Assembly (NCBI GenBank): GCA_022844575.1
Contig: JALHLL010000080.1
Coordinates: 1 to 13,327, forward strand
Length of the DNA stretch: 13,327 nucleotides
Origin: a bacterium
GTDB taxonomy: Bacteria; Bacteroidota; Ignavibacteria; Kapaibacteriales; UBA961
Direction of reading: 5' to 3'
A program made the translations under genes and the position numbers. How positions within the stretch are numbered: position 1 is the stretch's first letter; each line of letters opens with the position of its first letter. Below are positions 1-7,590 of this stretch, piece after piece. Under the pieces are notes generated by a model. That model saw only the letters and a program-made list of their open reading frames with translations. It was not told the DNA's origin and did no database searches.

Positions 1-18
1 CGTGTGCTCTTCCGATCT
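1..18. other. Illumina sequencing adapter remnant
   Basis: The first 18 bases, read on the minus strand, are AGATCGGAAGAGCACACG, the start of the standard Illumina TruSeq read-through adapter. This is library-derived sequence, not genome. It shows that position 1 is an untrimmed contig end, and that the open frame crossing it must be read only up to base 19. Confidence 0.95.
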
Positions 19-234
19 TTTAAATTCACCACCAGTGATTGGCTTTTCAACAAAAATTGTATCACTAATGCCAATAGTCTCGTACTTCTTATAATACACC
101 TTCTGATAGTACACACCAATTGTACTTATTTCTTCGCTCATCAAATAGGATGTTGTATGTTCTAAGTTTGGGGTTGCACACCCGAAGCATAGCATTATAA
201 AAAGTAATAGAGTTGTATAGAAGGTGAAAGTCAT
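19..234 (-). CDS. Putative lipoprotein, 3' end missing
   Basis: This frame of 72 codons starts at an ATG (234-232) and runs without a stop into the adapter at base 18, so the C-terminus is lost. The N-terminus is a short hydrophobic helix (TTLLLFIMLCFG) ending in a lipobox-like FGC at about residues 17-19, then ATPNLEH, as in lipoproteins cleaved before Cys. The rest is polar and Tyr-rich (VYYQKVYYKKYE) and I do not recognise a family. The base run just before the ATG ends in AGGA, too close for a normal ribosome site. The ATG is in frame with the kptA fragment upstream, so the lipoprotein may be expressed separately or as the tail of a chimeric frame. Confidence 0.6.
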
Positions 235-375
235 TCCTAAATTTCTAAATATGCGATATTTTACAATTGTTTCGAGACTCATTTCCATCCAACACTTTAT
301 ATTCAAATTTACTTTTGACGGTGTATGGCGCAATACCAAACTGAGAAATTTGCTTATTTCTATGTCTTTTTTCAT
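235..375 (-). pseudogene. kptA: N-terminal fragment of RNA 2'-phosphotransferase (KptA/Tpt1)
   Basis: An ATG at 375-373 opens a frame whose residues 1-32 read like the start of KptA/Tpt1: ISKFLSLVLRH at residues 7-17, then TP, then a degraded match to the usual IGLxLDxxGW segment (VNLNIKCW, Trp at 29). The Arg-His pair at 16-17 corresponds to the conserved RH of the KptA signature. KptA proteins are normally about 180 residues and transfer an internal 2'-phosphate of RNA to NAD+. Here homology fades after about residue 35, the NAD-binding C-terminal lobe is absent, and the frame runs straight into the lipoprotein ATG at codon 48. I read this as a truncated remnant, not a working enzyme. A short exact start of a real gene fused by deletion is the alternative. 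Confidence 0.65.
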
Positions 376-399
376 GATTATAGTAGTTAAAATTGTTGT

Positions 400-537
400 T
401 TACTCTTCAAAGAAACATTGCGGATTTGTCATGTTGACTACGAATATCTTTCCTGACAATGATCCGTATAAATAGATTTGTTCATTTCCTGCGACTGCAA
501 TTAACTTATAGGAAGATTGTCGTCACAAATAATGCAA
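400..537 (-). pseudogene. Cut-off C-terminal tail of the upstream exported protein
   Basis: Directly after the stop at 540-538, the same reading frame continues past a second stop (525-523) and then encodes a coding-like stretch: KLIAVAGNEQIYLYG, then SLSGKIFVVNM, ending in FFEE and TAA at 402-400. The hydrophobic/polar alternation matches the beta-rich style of the upstream protein. Between the two stops another frame reads SCIICDDNLPIS, which suggests two compensating small indels, either real pseudogenization or sequencing error. The tail ends 24 bases before the kptA fragment ATG. Confidence 0.55.
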
Positions 538-1506
538 CTAAGGATTTGCGGTACCAAAATAAACATAGTCTCGTCCCCAGCTTGTGTTAGGGTTAAAGAA
601 AATAAAAGATTTAACAAGGTGCTTACCATATAAAGCCACATTACCGTTCGTAGCATATTCATAATTCTTACTAAGTGGGGACTTTCCTCGATTACAGTTG
701 CTCATCTCCGATTCTTGAATTAGTGTACGACTTACATAGTCTGTTGGAGTTAAGTCTATGTATAAATCTAGTAGGTTCTGTTTTCTTTTTCTGCTAAAAA
801 GTTTGTTTCTATCTATTGCATTAATAAGGAAAATATAATTATTTTTCAGAATAATATAATCTTCGTCCGCATATGCTATATACCCTGTGAGATCCCAATT
901 TTTGTTCTCATCAGTTTTATAAAAAGGAATTAAACAATTACGCAGAACCTTCTTTAGGATGTTAATTTCTTTTTTACTAAAGACACCTGTTGCTGTTGAC
1001 CAAAATTCAGTTGGCTTATTTTTAATTGAAATACTATCACGAATGTTTAATAAACTATCATATACTATGCAGTTGCTTTTCATATCTGATCGGGGATACC
1101 AAACATAGAGTAAAGAGCGTTTTTTATTGTAGTACATTGTCTCAGCGAAGCCATATTTATCCCTTCGGGCATCAAGTATGCTTCCTTTCCAATCCATTAG
1201 TATTAGGTTGTAAACCCTATGAGTGGTGTCATATATATTCATTACTATAATATTGGTATCCGTCATTGCAATGGCATAGGGTGCAAGACTTGAAGAATAG
1301 TATCTATCCTCATAATTACCTGTGCAACTTTGTTCAAGAACTACTTGATGCGTGTACTTGTATTTGCTCTGCGCCTGTACTTCAAATGAACAACATATAC
1401 TGCCAAGTATAATAACCAATAAGTACTGTATGTCGTTTGCAATTGTATGGCGCGCAATATCTGTGAAATATATGTTTATTGATCTCAATAATCTCATTGT
1501 ATACAT
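538..1506 (-). CDS. Exported hypothetical protein, probably C-terminally broken
   Basis: A 322-residue frame. The N-terminus has a long charged leader and then a hydrophobic stretch (QYLLVIILGSICCSF) ending in VQAQ, a plausible signal peptidase I site near residue 46, so the product is probably exported. ATG codons lie at 1506 and 1497; either is possible. The body alternates short beta-type segments (NIIVMNIYD, YNLILMDWKG, EDYIILKNNYIFLINAID), reminiscent of beta-propeller-like proteins, but I recognise no named family. The frame ends at GTANP with a TAG, while clearly coding sequence resumes in the same frame 34 bases later, so the full product was probably about 45 residues longer. No membrane anchor other than the signal region is seen. 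Confidence 0.7.
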   Translation of the reverse strand: MYTMRLLRSINIYFTDIARHTIANDIQYLLVIILGSICCSFEVQAQSKYKYTHQVVLEQSCTGNYEDRYYSSSLAPYAIAMTDTNIIVMNIYDTTHRVYNLILMDWKGSILDARRDKYGFAETMYYNKKRSLLYVWYPRSDMKSNCIVYDSLLNIRDSISIKNKPTEFWSTATGVFSKKEINILKKVLRNCLIPFYKTDENKNWDLTGYIAYADEDYIILKNNYIFLINAIDRNKLFSRKRKQNLLDLYIDLTPTDYVSRTLIQESEMSNCNRGKSPLSKNYEYATNGNVALYGKHLVKSFIFFNPNTSWGRDYVYFGTANP

Positions 1507-1620
1507 TCATCTGCTAATAATTCTCGTATGGTATCCATTGTTCGGCTCGTTTGTATAGTTGAATATGATGTTGTTGCTTTTCAGTATCATATAAAAACTC
1601 TCTTCGATTGAGTGTTATCA

Positions 1621-2061
1621 CTAATCGTCCTCCATAACCAATGATTGAGTAATTTCCCAATTTCCGTTTACTTTCTTCAAACTAAAATTTAGTAATAAAG
1701 CTTTGTAATCTATCTGAACTCTGCAACTGCTACTTGTCGGCGTATAATCTCCTACAACAATACACTCTTTACATTTCTTTCTTTTTGTGTTTTTACAATA
1801 AGTAACGGGAACGTTACCTTTCTTAAGGGTAAGACCTGTTTTGCTTGTTAATATCTCATTTTCCATTACACAAACTGTATTACTTGTGTGAATATTGTTA
1901 AAGAACTGACTATTGAGTATCACATTGAGGATTTGCTCAGCTTCATGCAAGGTTTCTGTATGATCAGCCTTTACACCGGTGCATAATGAACATTGAGCAT
2001 ATGATATAGTACCGGTGTGGATACATGCTAAGAATGTAAGTGTGTATATCCAATGTTTCAC
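1621..2061 (-). CDS. Small exported hypothetical protein
   Basis: I chose the GTG start at 2061-2059 because it gives a compact signal peptide (MKHWIYTLTFLACIHTGTIS, then YAQC) with a GGG eight bases upstream. A TTG at 2073 would add four residues; there is no upstream in-frame ATG before a stop. The mature part is about 120 residues with six or more cysteines (CSLC, CVMEN, YCKN, KKCKEC, SSCR), which suggests disulphides in the periplasm or outside. The C-terminal segment (LLLNFSLKKVNGNWEI) has the look of the last strands of an NTF2-like/SnoaL-like fold, but that is only inference. It is followed by the exported protein at 538-1506 after 114 bases on the same strand, so the two may share a transcript. 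Confidence 0.7.
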   Translation of the reverse strand: MKHWIYTLTFLACIHTGTISYAQCSLCTGVKADHTETLHEAEQILNVILNSQFFNNIHTSNTVCVMENEILTSKTGLTLKKGNVPVTYCKNTKRKKCKECIVVGDYTPTSSSCRVQIDYKALLLNFSLKKVNGNWEITQSLVMEDD

Positions 2062-2436
2062 TTTATAACCCAAATGAATGTTATAGACAACCCTGCACTT
2101 CCAATTCTATTCCTATCGTTTCGCCTAATAGCAGTATGTTATCGCTCTGCGCAAGCCAAGGGATAAAGTCCCGCGCTTCGTTTTTCCAATAGGAACGCAA
2201 ATCCAGTTTTTCCAATCGTCCGAGTTTCATATTTATACTTTATCCTAGTAAGGTTCTGTCTATTTATTTTATTTTTTTGTACGGTATATATGAGCTTATC
2301 ATACTCGCAAAATACTATAAAAGCTACTATCATTTGGTTCTTCGGAGCAGTAAAGGTAACTTTTTACCTGCCATAGCATTTTTTGAGATGAAAGTTTCAT
2401 ATTTTCACTTTGTTTGTATTATTTCTTGGGAAGCCG
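2062..2436. promoter_or_regulatory. Divergent intergenic region with direct repeat
   Basis: This region separates the minus-strand exported gene from the plus-strand beta-helix gene and must hold both promoters. I see an 11-base direct repeat GTTTTTCCAAT at 2180-2190 and 2206-2216 (26-base period) and a small GGGA/TCCC hairpin at 2160-2172 in a locally GC-richer patch. No convincing -7 element (TAnnTTTG) could be fixed for the plus-strand gene. Open frames across it look like shadows. Confidence 0.35.
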
Positions 2437-4311
2437 ATGATTACTTTCTCCAACTGTTTGTGCCTGCCTTCTCTTCGTTCTATACTGCTTGCAGTTGTCC
2501 TTTTCGTGTTTTTGTTCAGCCGATCTGATGGACAAAACATGAACCCGATACGTTATGATATAGGTAACCCTACGGTGCGTGATATATGGGTTGATGTCGT
2601 GAATGGCGATGACAATAATCCCGGTACTGCCAATCGTCCGCTTCAAACGGTACATGCCGCTTGGGATATGATTCCGCAGGGTGAGGAGTTAACGGGCACC
2701 GGATGGCGTATTAACCTTATGCCGGGTACATATACTGCTGATGAGCTACCTATTTATTGGGAGGAGCGTTATGGTACACAACGTTTTCCTATCATTATCC
2801 GTCCGGCACAGGGTAAGTCCACTGTTCGTATCGAATCGGGAATGAATATCGCCTATTGCAATTATATGTACCTGATTGATTTGGTACTTTTCGATACGAC
2901 ATTTGCAACAGCCGATATAGTTCACCTTCAATTCGGCGATCATTTATTATTACGAAACTGTACACTTACCGCAAATCCCGATTTTACGCAAGAATGCCTG
3001 AAGGTTAATCAATGCCAAAATGTATATGTGGAAGATTGTGATATTTCCGGCGCATGGGATAATGCAGTTGATTTTGTAGCCGTACAATACGGACATATTG
3101 TCGGTAATAAAATTCATAATTGCGGCGATTGGGCATTATATGTAAAGGGTGGCTCGGCATATTTCCGAGTGGAAAATAATGAATTTTACAATGCCGGTAC
3201 GGGTGGCTTTACAGCCGGACAAGGCACGGGTTTTCAATTTATGACACCGCCTTTTTTACATTATGAAGCATATGATATTAAGTTTTTTAATAATATCGTA
3301 CATCATGTCGAGGGTGCGGGTTTTGGTGTTAATGGTGGTTATAATATTCTTATTGCGCATAATACATGTTATAATGTCGGGGAGCGCAGCCATGTAATTG
3401 AAGTAACATTCGGCGGGCGTTCATGCGATGGACAGCCGGGCGGTGATTTCGATTCATGCGATGTATTCAGGCAAAGAGGCGGTTGGGGTAATGCTTTGGT
3501 TTCCGATGGCAATAATTATGTACGAATTCCGAATAAAAATGTATTTATTTATAATAATATTATTTACAATGCCGGAACATATCACAGTTTGTGGCAACAA
3601 CTTTCCATACCCGGAGCTTATTCCGGCGAATGGAATGTAAATGTGAATGCCCCGAACCCTGCCTATGCCGATGATAATGTGCGTATTCGTGGTAATATTA
3701 TTTGGAATGGTCCTACAGATCATCCATTGGGCATAGGCGATGAAAGTGGCTGTCCGCCTAATAATCCGAATTGCAATGAAACGCAATTAAAAGCGGATAA
3801 TGCTTTTAATACTATTGAACCGCAATTTACCGATGCGGCTGCGGGAAATTTTACACCTTTTAAAAACGGCAATATCTATCAATCTGCAACATATGATATT
3901 CCGGATTTTCCCGGTAATGACCGTCCGGCAAAACCCGTAACACCTCCGGGTAATTCGCTTAATGCTGTTCCGCGTGATGCCAAGGGCTCCGTAAGAACGG
4001 GCAATGCCATTGCCGGTGCAATTATTGGTGAAGGAAATATATCTTCCTCTGTTGAAGATTATTATTCGGAACAATTATATACGGTACATTATGTGGAGAA
4101 CACACCATATCTCCGTATAAATGTGCCTACGGTACATACATGCACCATTAGTATTTTTCGTATGACGGGCGAACAAATATCCGTTCAATTTCCTACTGAT
4201 TTTCCTGCGGGTGAAACGTGGTTAACTTTGGGCAATACGCTCTCTTCAGGATTCTATTGCATTTCCATTCGTTCGGCGGAAAGAACGGTACTTATACCTG
4301 TGGTTTTATAA
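2437..4311 (+). CDS. Secreted right-handed beta-helix protein with T9SS-like tail
   Basis: A 624-residue protein from the ATG at 2437, chosen over an upstream TTG at 2410 because it gives a proper signal peptide (hydrophobic SILLAVVLFVFLF at about 15-27, then SRSDGQ). Residues 49-75 carry the motif IWVDVVNGDDNNPGT with PLQTVHAA, typical of the entry segment of DUF1565/pectate-lyase-like parallel beta-helix proteins. Residues about 150-430 hold repeated helix rungs (VYVEDCDISG, GNKIHNCG, VENNEFYNAG, FFNNIVHH, AHNTCYNVG, YNNIIYNAG, RGNIIWNG) with Asn-rich turns. Residues 539-624 resemble a T9SS type A sorting domain (CTISIFRMTGEQIS, then LSSGFYCISI and RTVLIP), though the usual PNP start is missing. 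Likely role: surface or secreted carbohydrate-related binding or lyase activity; no catalytic residues can be assigned. A structured repeat and a terminator-like hairpin follow. Confidence 0.85.
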   Translation: MITFSNCLCLPSLRSILLAVVLFVFLFSRSDGQNMNPIRYDIGNPTVRDIWVDVVNGDDNNPGTANRPLQTVHAAWDMIPQGEELTGTGWRINLMPGTYTADELPIYWEERYGTQRFPIIIRPAQGKSTVRIESGMNIAYCNYMYLIDLVLFDTTFATADIVHLQFGDHLLLRNCTLTANPDFTQECLKVNQCQNVYVEDCDISGAWDNAVDFVAVQYGHIVGNKIHNCGDWALYVKGGSAYFRVENNEFYNAGTGGFTAGQGTGFQFMTPPFLHYEAYDIKFFNNIVHHVEGAGFGVNGGYNILIAHNTCYNVGERSHVIEVTFGGRSCDGQPGGDFDSCDVFRQRGGWGNALVSDGNNYVRIPNKNVFIYNNIIYNAGTYHSLWQQLSIPGAYSGEWNVNVNAPNPAYADDNVRIRGNIIWNGPTDHPLGIGDESGCPPNNPNCNETQLKADNAFNTIEPQFTDAAAGNFTPFKNGNIYQSATYDIPDFPGNDRPAKPVTPPGNSLNAVPRDAKGSVRTGNAIAGAIIGEGNISSSVEDYYSEQLYTVHYVENTPYLRINVPTVHTCTISIFRMTGEQISVQFPTDFPAGETWLTLGNTLSSGFYCISIRSAERTVLIPVVL

Positions 4312-4342
4312 TAAGTACAGTATTGTTGAATAAATAAATTTA

Positions 4343-4373
4343 TTACCACACACAAAGGAATTTGTTGTGGTAA
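4343..4373 (+). repeat. GNRA-loop hairpin repeat, copy A
   Basis: Perfect arms TTACCACA (4343-4350) and TGTGGTAA (4366-4373), then one bulged C, then ACAAA/TTTGT closing a GGAA loop: 13 base pairs with a GNRA-type tetraloop on the plus strand. The core recurs at 7887-7900 and 7932-7945. It sits 31 bases after the beta-helix gene stop, so it would lie in that gene's 3' untranslated region. Confidence 0.7.
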
Positions 4374-4392
4374 CTACATTACAAGCGAGACA

Positions 4393-4441
4393 GATATAAA
4401 CAAAGAAAGGACATCTGCTCCGACATCCTTTTCTTGTTCCC
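4393..4441 (+). terminator. Repeat block with terminator-like hairpin, copy 1
   Basis: The block begins GATATAAACAAAGAAAGG and folds with AAAGGA (4406-4411) against TCCTTT (4426-4431), followed by TTCTTGTT. It is nearly identical to 7980-8027. Its position 3' of a plus-strand gene and the pyrimidine-rich tail suggest transcription termination for the beta-helix gene, though the T-run is interrupted. Confidence 0.5.
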
Positions 4442-4593
4442 TTGCTATAGTATTTAGTTGGTGTTAGGAGTATTTTTTGTATGTACAGTGACATAAAAAC
4501 ATATCGACGACTTTTTTTATTACATAATACCGTACTCTGTTTGCAGATATAGTGCTTCCATGATAGAAATAAGACTGATAATGAAGATTTATC

Positions 4594-4624
4594 AAAAAAA
4601 GGTCACCCGTTTTTACGGATGACC
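4594..4624 (-). terminator. Rho-independent terminator of the DUF4397 gene
   Basis: Read on the minus strand, GGTCATCCGT pairs with ACGGGTGACC (10 pairs, one G-U) around an AAAA loop and is followed by seven T. It lies 29 bases beyond the stop of the DUF4397/T9SS gene. It is a textbook intrinsic terminator in sequence. Confidence 0.9.
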
Positions 4625-4652
4625 TCTTTCGTTCTGTGTTTATATAGAATTA

Positions 4653-6386
4653 TTATTTGAGAATAATAATCTGTTTATGTATCGTAGAAGCACCTTGTTG
4701 AATTCGTACTATATATAATCCGTTCGGTACTTCTTGTGTATCGAGTGTGGTATTACCCGTAATAGTTTGTTCCGAAAGGATATTTCCTTCGCTATTTATC
4801 AATTGGCATAATGCACTACCATTATTCCAGCCAATGGTGAGCTTATCCGACGTAGGATTGGGGTAAATGCTAAGTGATTGTGCCGTCGCTAATTCTTCAT
4901 TAACACTTACCGTTCCGGTAGTTAATGGAGTAAATGCACCACCAGCTGGTGTAACAACAAATAAACCGAATGCCGCCCCGTTTTGATTAACTGCCGGATT
5001 AAGAAAACCGCTTGCCAATACTACCATTGCTTTGCCTGCCGCTTGCGATAAATCGGCAGAGAATGTAACAAGCGGATTGCCGCCTGCCGGTGCCACACCT
5101 AAACTATACACTGCCGGTCCCAATGGAAGATAACCCGTTGCCATACCATAGGAAATATTGGATAAAGGTGGCGTTTTTTCGCCGTTTACCAATATATCCA
5201 CAGCTGGAGCATCTGTCGCACCATGATATACAAATACATTGGCTTCCGTAGAGGTAGTTGATGTCGTGCGTCCCTCAAAAGGATAGAGATTAAAGCCGAT
5301 AGGTAAAGCTTTCGGATCGATATTCGGAGAGAATTTTGAAGGATCAATGACGCCATTTGCTATTGCAAGGTAGTTTTTACCGGCTTCTAATGTAACCGTA
5401 AAGGTTTTAAGCGTATCTGCGTATGATGTACTACTTCCCGGTGCCACTCCGATGGTGATAGGCATACCTGCCGGTAAATCAATAAATTCCGTAGCCGTAC
5501 GGAAAGCAAAGTCATTAAGGGGTGCTACCGCTTGCCCGTTAAGGTAAATATCCACTTTTGCAGCAGCCGGATCGGCACTGTTATGGATGATTTGTACCTT
5601 AGCTGTTTCTTCTTTTTTAGCTTGAGGTAATGGTACAAGTGCACCACCGAATGGTGTTGCTACAAATAAGCCGAATGCCGCGCCGTTCTGATTTGACGAA
5701 GGAATAAGGAAACCGCTTGCGACTACTACGGCAGCCACACCCTTGTATTGAGAAATATTTGCCTCATACTCCACTAATGCCTCAGTAGAACCCGATAGAG
5801 CAATACCAAGCACATATTTGCCCGGTACTAAAGGAATATAACCGGTATTTTCTCCGAAAGACAAACCTTTAAGCGGTTCGGGTGCAGATGTGCGATTGAC
5901 AATGACATCCACTGCTGGAGCATCCGTTGCACCGTGGAATACTAGTAGTTCCACTTTGTCTGCATCTTTTGCCGCCGCTTGACCCTCCATCGGATATAGA
6001 TTGAAACTAAGCGGCTGCGCATTGGGGTCGTAATTTGGGGCAAAATTTGCCGGATTAATAACCCCGCCTGCAATGGCAATATATCTTTTGCCGGACTCTA
6101 AAGTGAGTTTAAAGGTTTTAAGCGTATCTGCATACGACATGCTGCTTCCGGGCGCTACGCCTATAGTAATAGGCATTCCGGCTGGTAAATCAACAAAAAC
6201 AGAGGCGGTACGGAAAGCAAAATCATTAAGTGGCACTACCGCTTGCCCATTAAGGTAAATATCTACTTTTGCAGCAGCTGGGTCGGCACAGTTATGGATA
6301 ACTTGCACCTTAGCCGTTTGAGCAAATACTTCGCAGCAGGCGAACAGTCCTGTGGCTAAAAACAAAGCCCGAAAAAAATGCATCAT
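4653..6386 (-). CDS. Tandem DUF4397 surface protein with T9SS type A sorting domain
   Basis: A 577-residue secreted protein. The start is the ATG at 6386 (another follows at 6383), chosen because signal peptide MHFFRALFLATGLFACCEVFAQ begins there; a 59-codon extension upstream is charged and lacks homology. From residue 25 there are two tandem units with a 237-residue period. Each holds two DUF4397-type halves: one starting AKVQxIHNxADPAAAKVDIYLNG, then one starting VFHGATDAPAVD or VYHGATDAPAVD and ending NQNGAAFGLFV. Residues about 505-577 are a classic T9SS C-terminal domain: SLSIYPNPTSDKLTI, then VPNGLYIVRI and HKQIIILK. Such proteins are exported by the type IX system and anchored or released at the surface; DUF4397 has no assigned biochemical function, and adhesion or envelope binding is inference. 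A strong terminator follows. A collapsed paralogue lies at 8119-8791. Confidence 0.9.
   Translation of the reverse strand: MMHFFRALFLATGLFACCEVFAQTAKVQVIHNCADPAAAKVDIYLNGQAVVPLNDFAFRTASVFVDLPAGMPITIGVAPGSSMSYADTLKTFKLTLESGKRYIAIAGGVINPANFAPNYDPNAQPLSFNLYPMEGQAAAKDADKVELLVFHGATDAPAVDVIVNRTSAPEPLKGLSFGENTGYIPLVPGKYVLGIALSGSTEALVEYEANISQYKGVAAVVVASGFLIPSSNQNGAAFGLFVATPFGGALVPLPQAKKEETAKVQIIHNSADPAAAKVDIYLNGQAVAPLNDFAFRTATEFIDLPAGMPITIGVAPGSSTSYADTLKTFTVTLEAGKNYLAIANGVIDPSKFSPNIDPKALPIGFNLYPFEGRTTSTTSTEANVFVYHGATDAPAVDILVNGEKTPPLSNISYGMATGYLPLGPAVYSLGVAPAGGNPLVTFSADLSQAAGKAMVVLASGFLNPAVNQNGAAFGLFVVTPAGGAFTPLTTGTVSVNEELATAQSLSIYPNPTSDKLTIGWNNGSALCQLINSEGNILSEQTITGNTTLDTQEVPNGLYIVRIQQGASTIHKQIIILK
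4911..6314 (-). repeat. Internal tandem duplication of ~711 bp in the DUF4397 gene
   Basis: Unit 1 (6314-5604) and unit 2 (5603-about 4911) encode near-matching sequences; the start, for example, is AKVQVIHNCADP against AKVQIIHNSADP, and ADTLKTF recurs in each. DNA similarity is also plain at the unit starts. Unit 2's second half has drifted more than the first halves. Array expansion or contraction by recombination is expected here. Confidence 0.85.
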
Positions 6387-6422
6387 AAGTATTATAGATA
6401 AATGTGTAAAAAAGGTGATTAC

Positions 6423-6452
6423 ATATTGCGGTCCCGAGAATTTCCGCAATAT
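6423..6452. promoter_or_regulatory. Perfect 9-bp inverted repeat in the DUF4397 leader
   Basis: ATATTGCGG (6423-6431) and CCGCAATAT (6444-6452) are exact inverted copies separated by 12 bases, ending 37 bases upstream of the gene's ATG. It could be an operator for a dimeric regulator or a hairpin in the 5' leader RNA. Confidence 0.55.
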
Positions 6453-6522
6453 ATAAAGCAGAGTAAATATCATTCTTAACAATTCTTTACAGTCCCTGTG
6501 TGCATAGTTGTCACGACTAAGC

Positions 6523-6534
6523 GTTTGTTTCACT
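6523..6534 (-). promoter_or_regulatory. Candidate ECF-type promoter element (shared 12-mer)
   Basis: On the minus strand this reads AGTGAAACAAAC, identical to 12 bases upstream of the ECF sigma gene (11896-11907). GAAAC resembles ECF -35 elements. It is about 137 bases upstream of the DUF4397 ATG, so a leader of roughly 110 bases containing the 6423-6452 inverted repeat would follow. No -10 element could be fixed. Confidence 0.35.
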
Positions 6535-6563
6535 CGGTTATCATTCTTTTTTACCTTTTTCAC

Positions 6564-6890
6564 GCAGACAGCTATTTGGGAATGATAAACAACATTACAT
6601 AATGCGTAACTGCTTTGTCATATGCACACAATGTATAGACTGTTCGGAATAGATACATACCAACTGAACGATAGTAGTGTGACCACGTTTTTGTAGGGGT
6701 ATTAAACTCACGTTTAGCAGACTTCTTGGGACGGAAATGACTATCTGGCAATAGTATTGTATGAACTAACAGTATGATTAGAACGCTTAACAGTGTTAAA
6801 CATAATATGTATTTTTGATAATTGTTCAGCCGTTTCCGAAAATCTGTCAGTCAATAAAAAACCGCTTCTATCACATACCTTACTAAAAAG
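6564..6890. promoter_or_regulatory. Intergenic region between divergent genes
   Basis: No gene is supported here. It contains a small dyad TTAAC-AGT-GTTAA (6787-6799) and, at 6810-6817, TATTTTTG on the plus strand, which fits the Bacteroidota -7 consensus TAnnTTTG; it would place transcription start some 65-70 bases before the ATG at 6891. No TTTG -33 partner is visible, so the promoter call is weak. Confidence 0.35.
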
Positions 6891-7544
6891 ATGGGAATGT
6901 TTATCCGCACTATGGTGTGCTTCGTATTATGTATATGCTCGTACAATTGTTTATGTGCAAGTGATTCTACTAAAGTAAAGAGATGTAAAATCATACAGGC
7001 GAATGGCAATGAATTAGTAGGAGAGATTGTTCGTGAAGACAGTTTGGAGATTGTGCTGAAAAGTGAAGGAGTTGAATCGAAAGTATCGAGAATACAGATA
7101 AAGCAGATTACATACTTAAACAAGCATGAATGGGAGAGTGATTCATTACAAAAGGAGATAGAACCAAAACAAGAATTTGTAATTGGTGCTACGCTCGGCT
7201 CACCTGCAATATATAATGCGCGACTCGGTTCGCGATCGGCTGAAGGTTTGTCTTTTCAAGTGAGCGGTATGTATTCGAAAGATGTCTATGGCTTTCAACT
7301 TAGCCCTATACTTCTTTTGTCGAAGAACGAAAAGACATATCAGTATCTTTCGTTTATGTTCGGATACAGTTATATCAGAGGACCGGAGCAAAGTGGGTAT
7401 GTTACCGAAGTAAATACGTGGACATTTGCCGGTGTGGGATATGTGCTTAATACTAGAGGTTTTTTTCTGGAATTGGGTTTGTCAGTAGGCAGAGGAAGTT
7501 ATTCTTCGCCGCAACTTATATTTCAAATAGGCTATGTGAATTAA
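6891..7544 (+). CDS. Exported barrel-like outer-membrane protein
   Basis: A 217-residue protein with a Cys-rich signal peptide (TMVCFVLCICSYNCLCAS, cleavage near residue 23). Residues about 31-73 form a small beta-type module (CKIIQANGNELVGEIV, LEIVLKSEG, VSRIQIKQI) resembling SH3- or Sm-like barrels that carry an nGxxxxGxI turn. Residues 95-217 alternate amphipathic strands (FVIGATLGSPA, LSFQVSGMYS, GFQLSPILLLS, YLSFMFGYSYI, WTFAGVGYVL, FFLELGLSVG, LIFQIGYVN), as in small outer-membrane beta-barrels. No named family is recognised. Starts at 6891 or the second ATG at 6897 are both possible. A decayed paralogue follows 46 bases downstream on the same strand. Confidence 0.75.
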   Translation: MGMFIRTMVCFVLCICSYNCLCASDSTKVKRCKIIQANGNELVGEIVREDSLEIVLKSEGVESKVSRIQIKQITYLNKHEWESDSLQKEIEPKQEFVIGATLGSPAIYNARLGSRSAEGLSFQVSGMYSKDVYGFQLSPILLLSKNEKTYQYLSFMFGYSYIRGPEQSGYVTEVNTWTFAGVGYVLNTRGFFLELGLSVGRGSYSSPQLIFQIGYVN

Positions 7545-7571
7545 AAGAGTATATGCAGAACCCTCTTTTTT
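7543..7571 (+). terminator. Intrinsic terminator after the barrel-like gene
   Basis: AAAAGAG (7543-7549) pairs with CTCTTTT (7563-7569) around 13 bases, with the T-run continuing to 7571. It overlaps the stop codon. The stem is AT-rich, so strength is moderate. Confidence 0.5.
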
Positions 7572-7590
7572 AAATAATTCCACAGATAAA

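Noticed and set aside
224..475. 83-codon plus-strand frame.
   Set aside because: It is the shadow of the kptA fragment and lipoprotein start on the minus strand, which have recognisable sequence.
3454..4074. Two minus-strand frames of 110 and 95 codons rich in Ile.
   Set aside because: They are antisense to the Asn/Tyr-rich beta-helix coding region, whose AAT codons give ATT (Ile) on the other strand.
6387..6563. 59-codon N-terminal extension of the DUF4397 protein.
   Set aside because: The extension is charged and unlike a signal peptide, while a proper signal peptide begins at the ATG at 6386/6383; the 9-bp inverted repeat and the 12-mer lie in this stretch.
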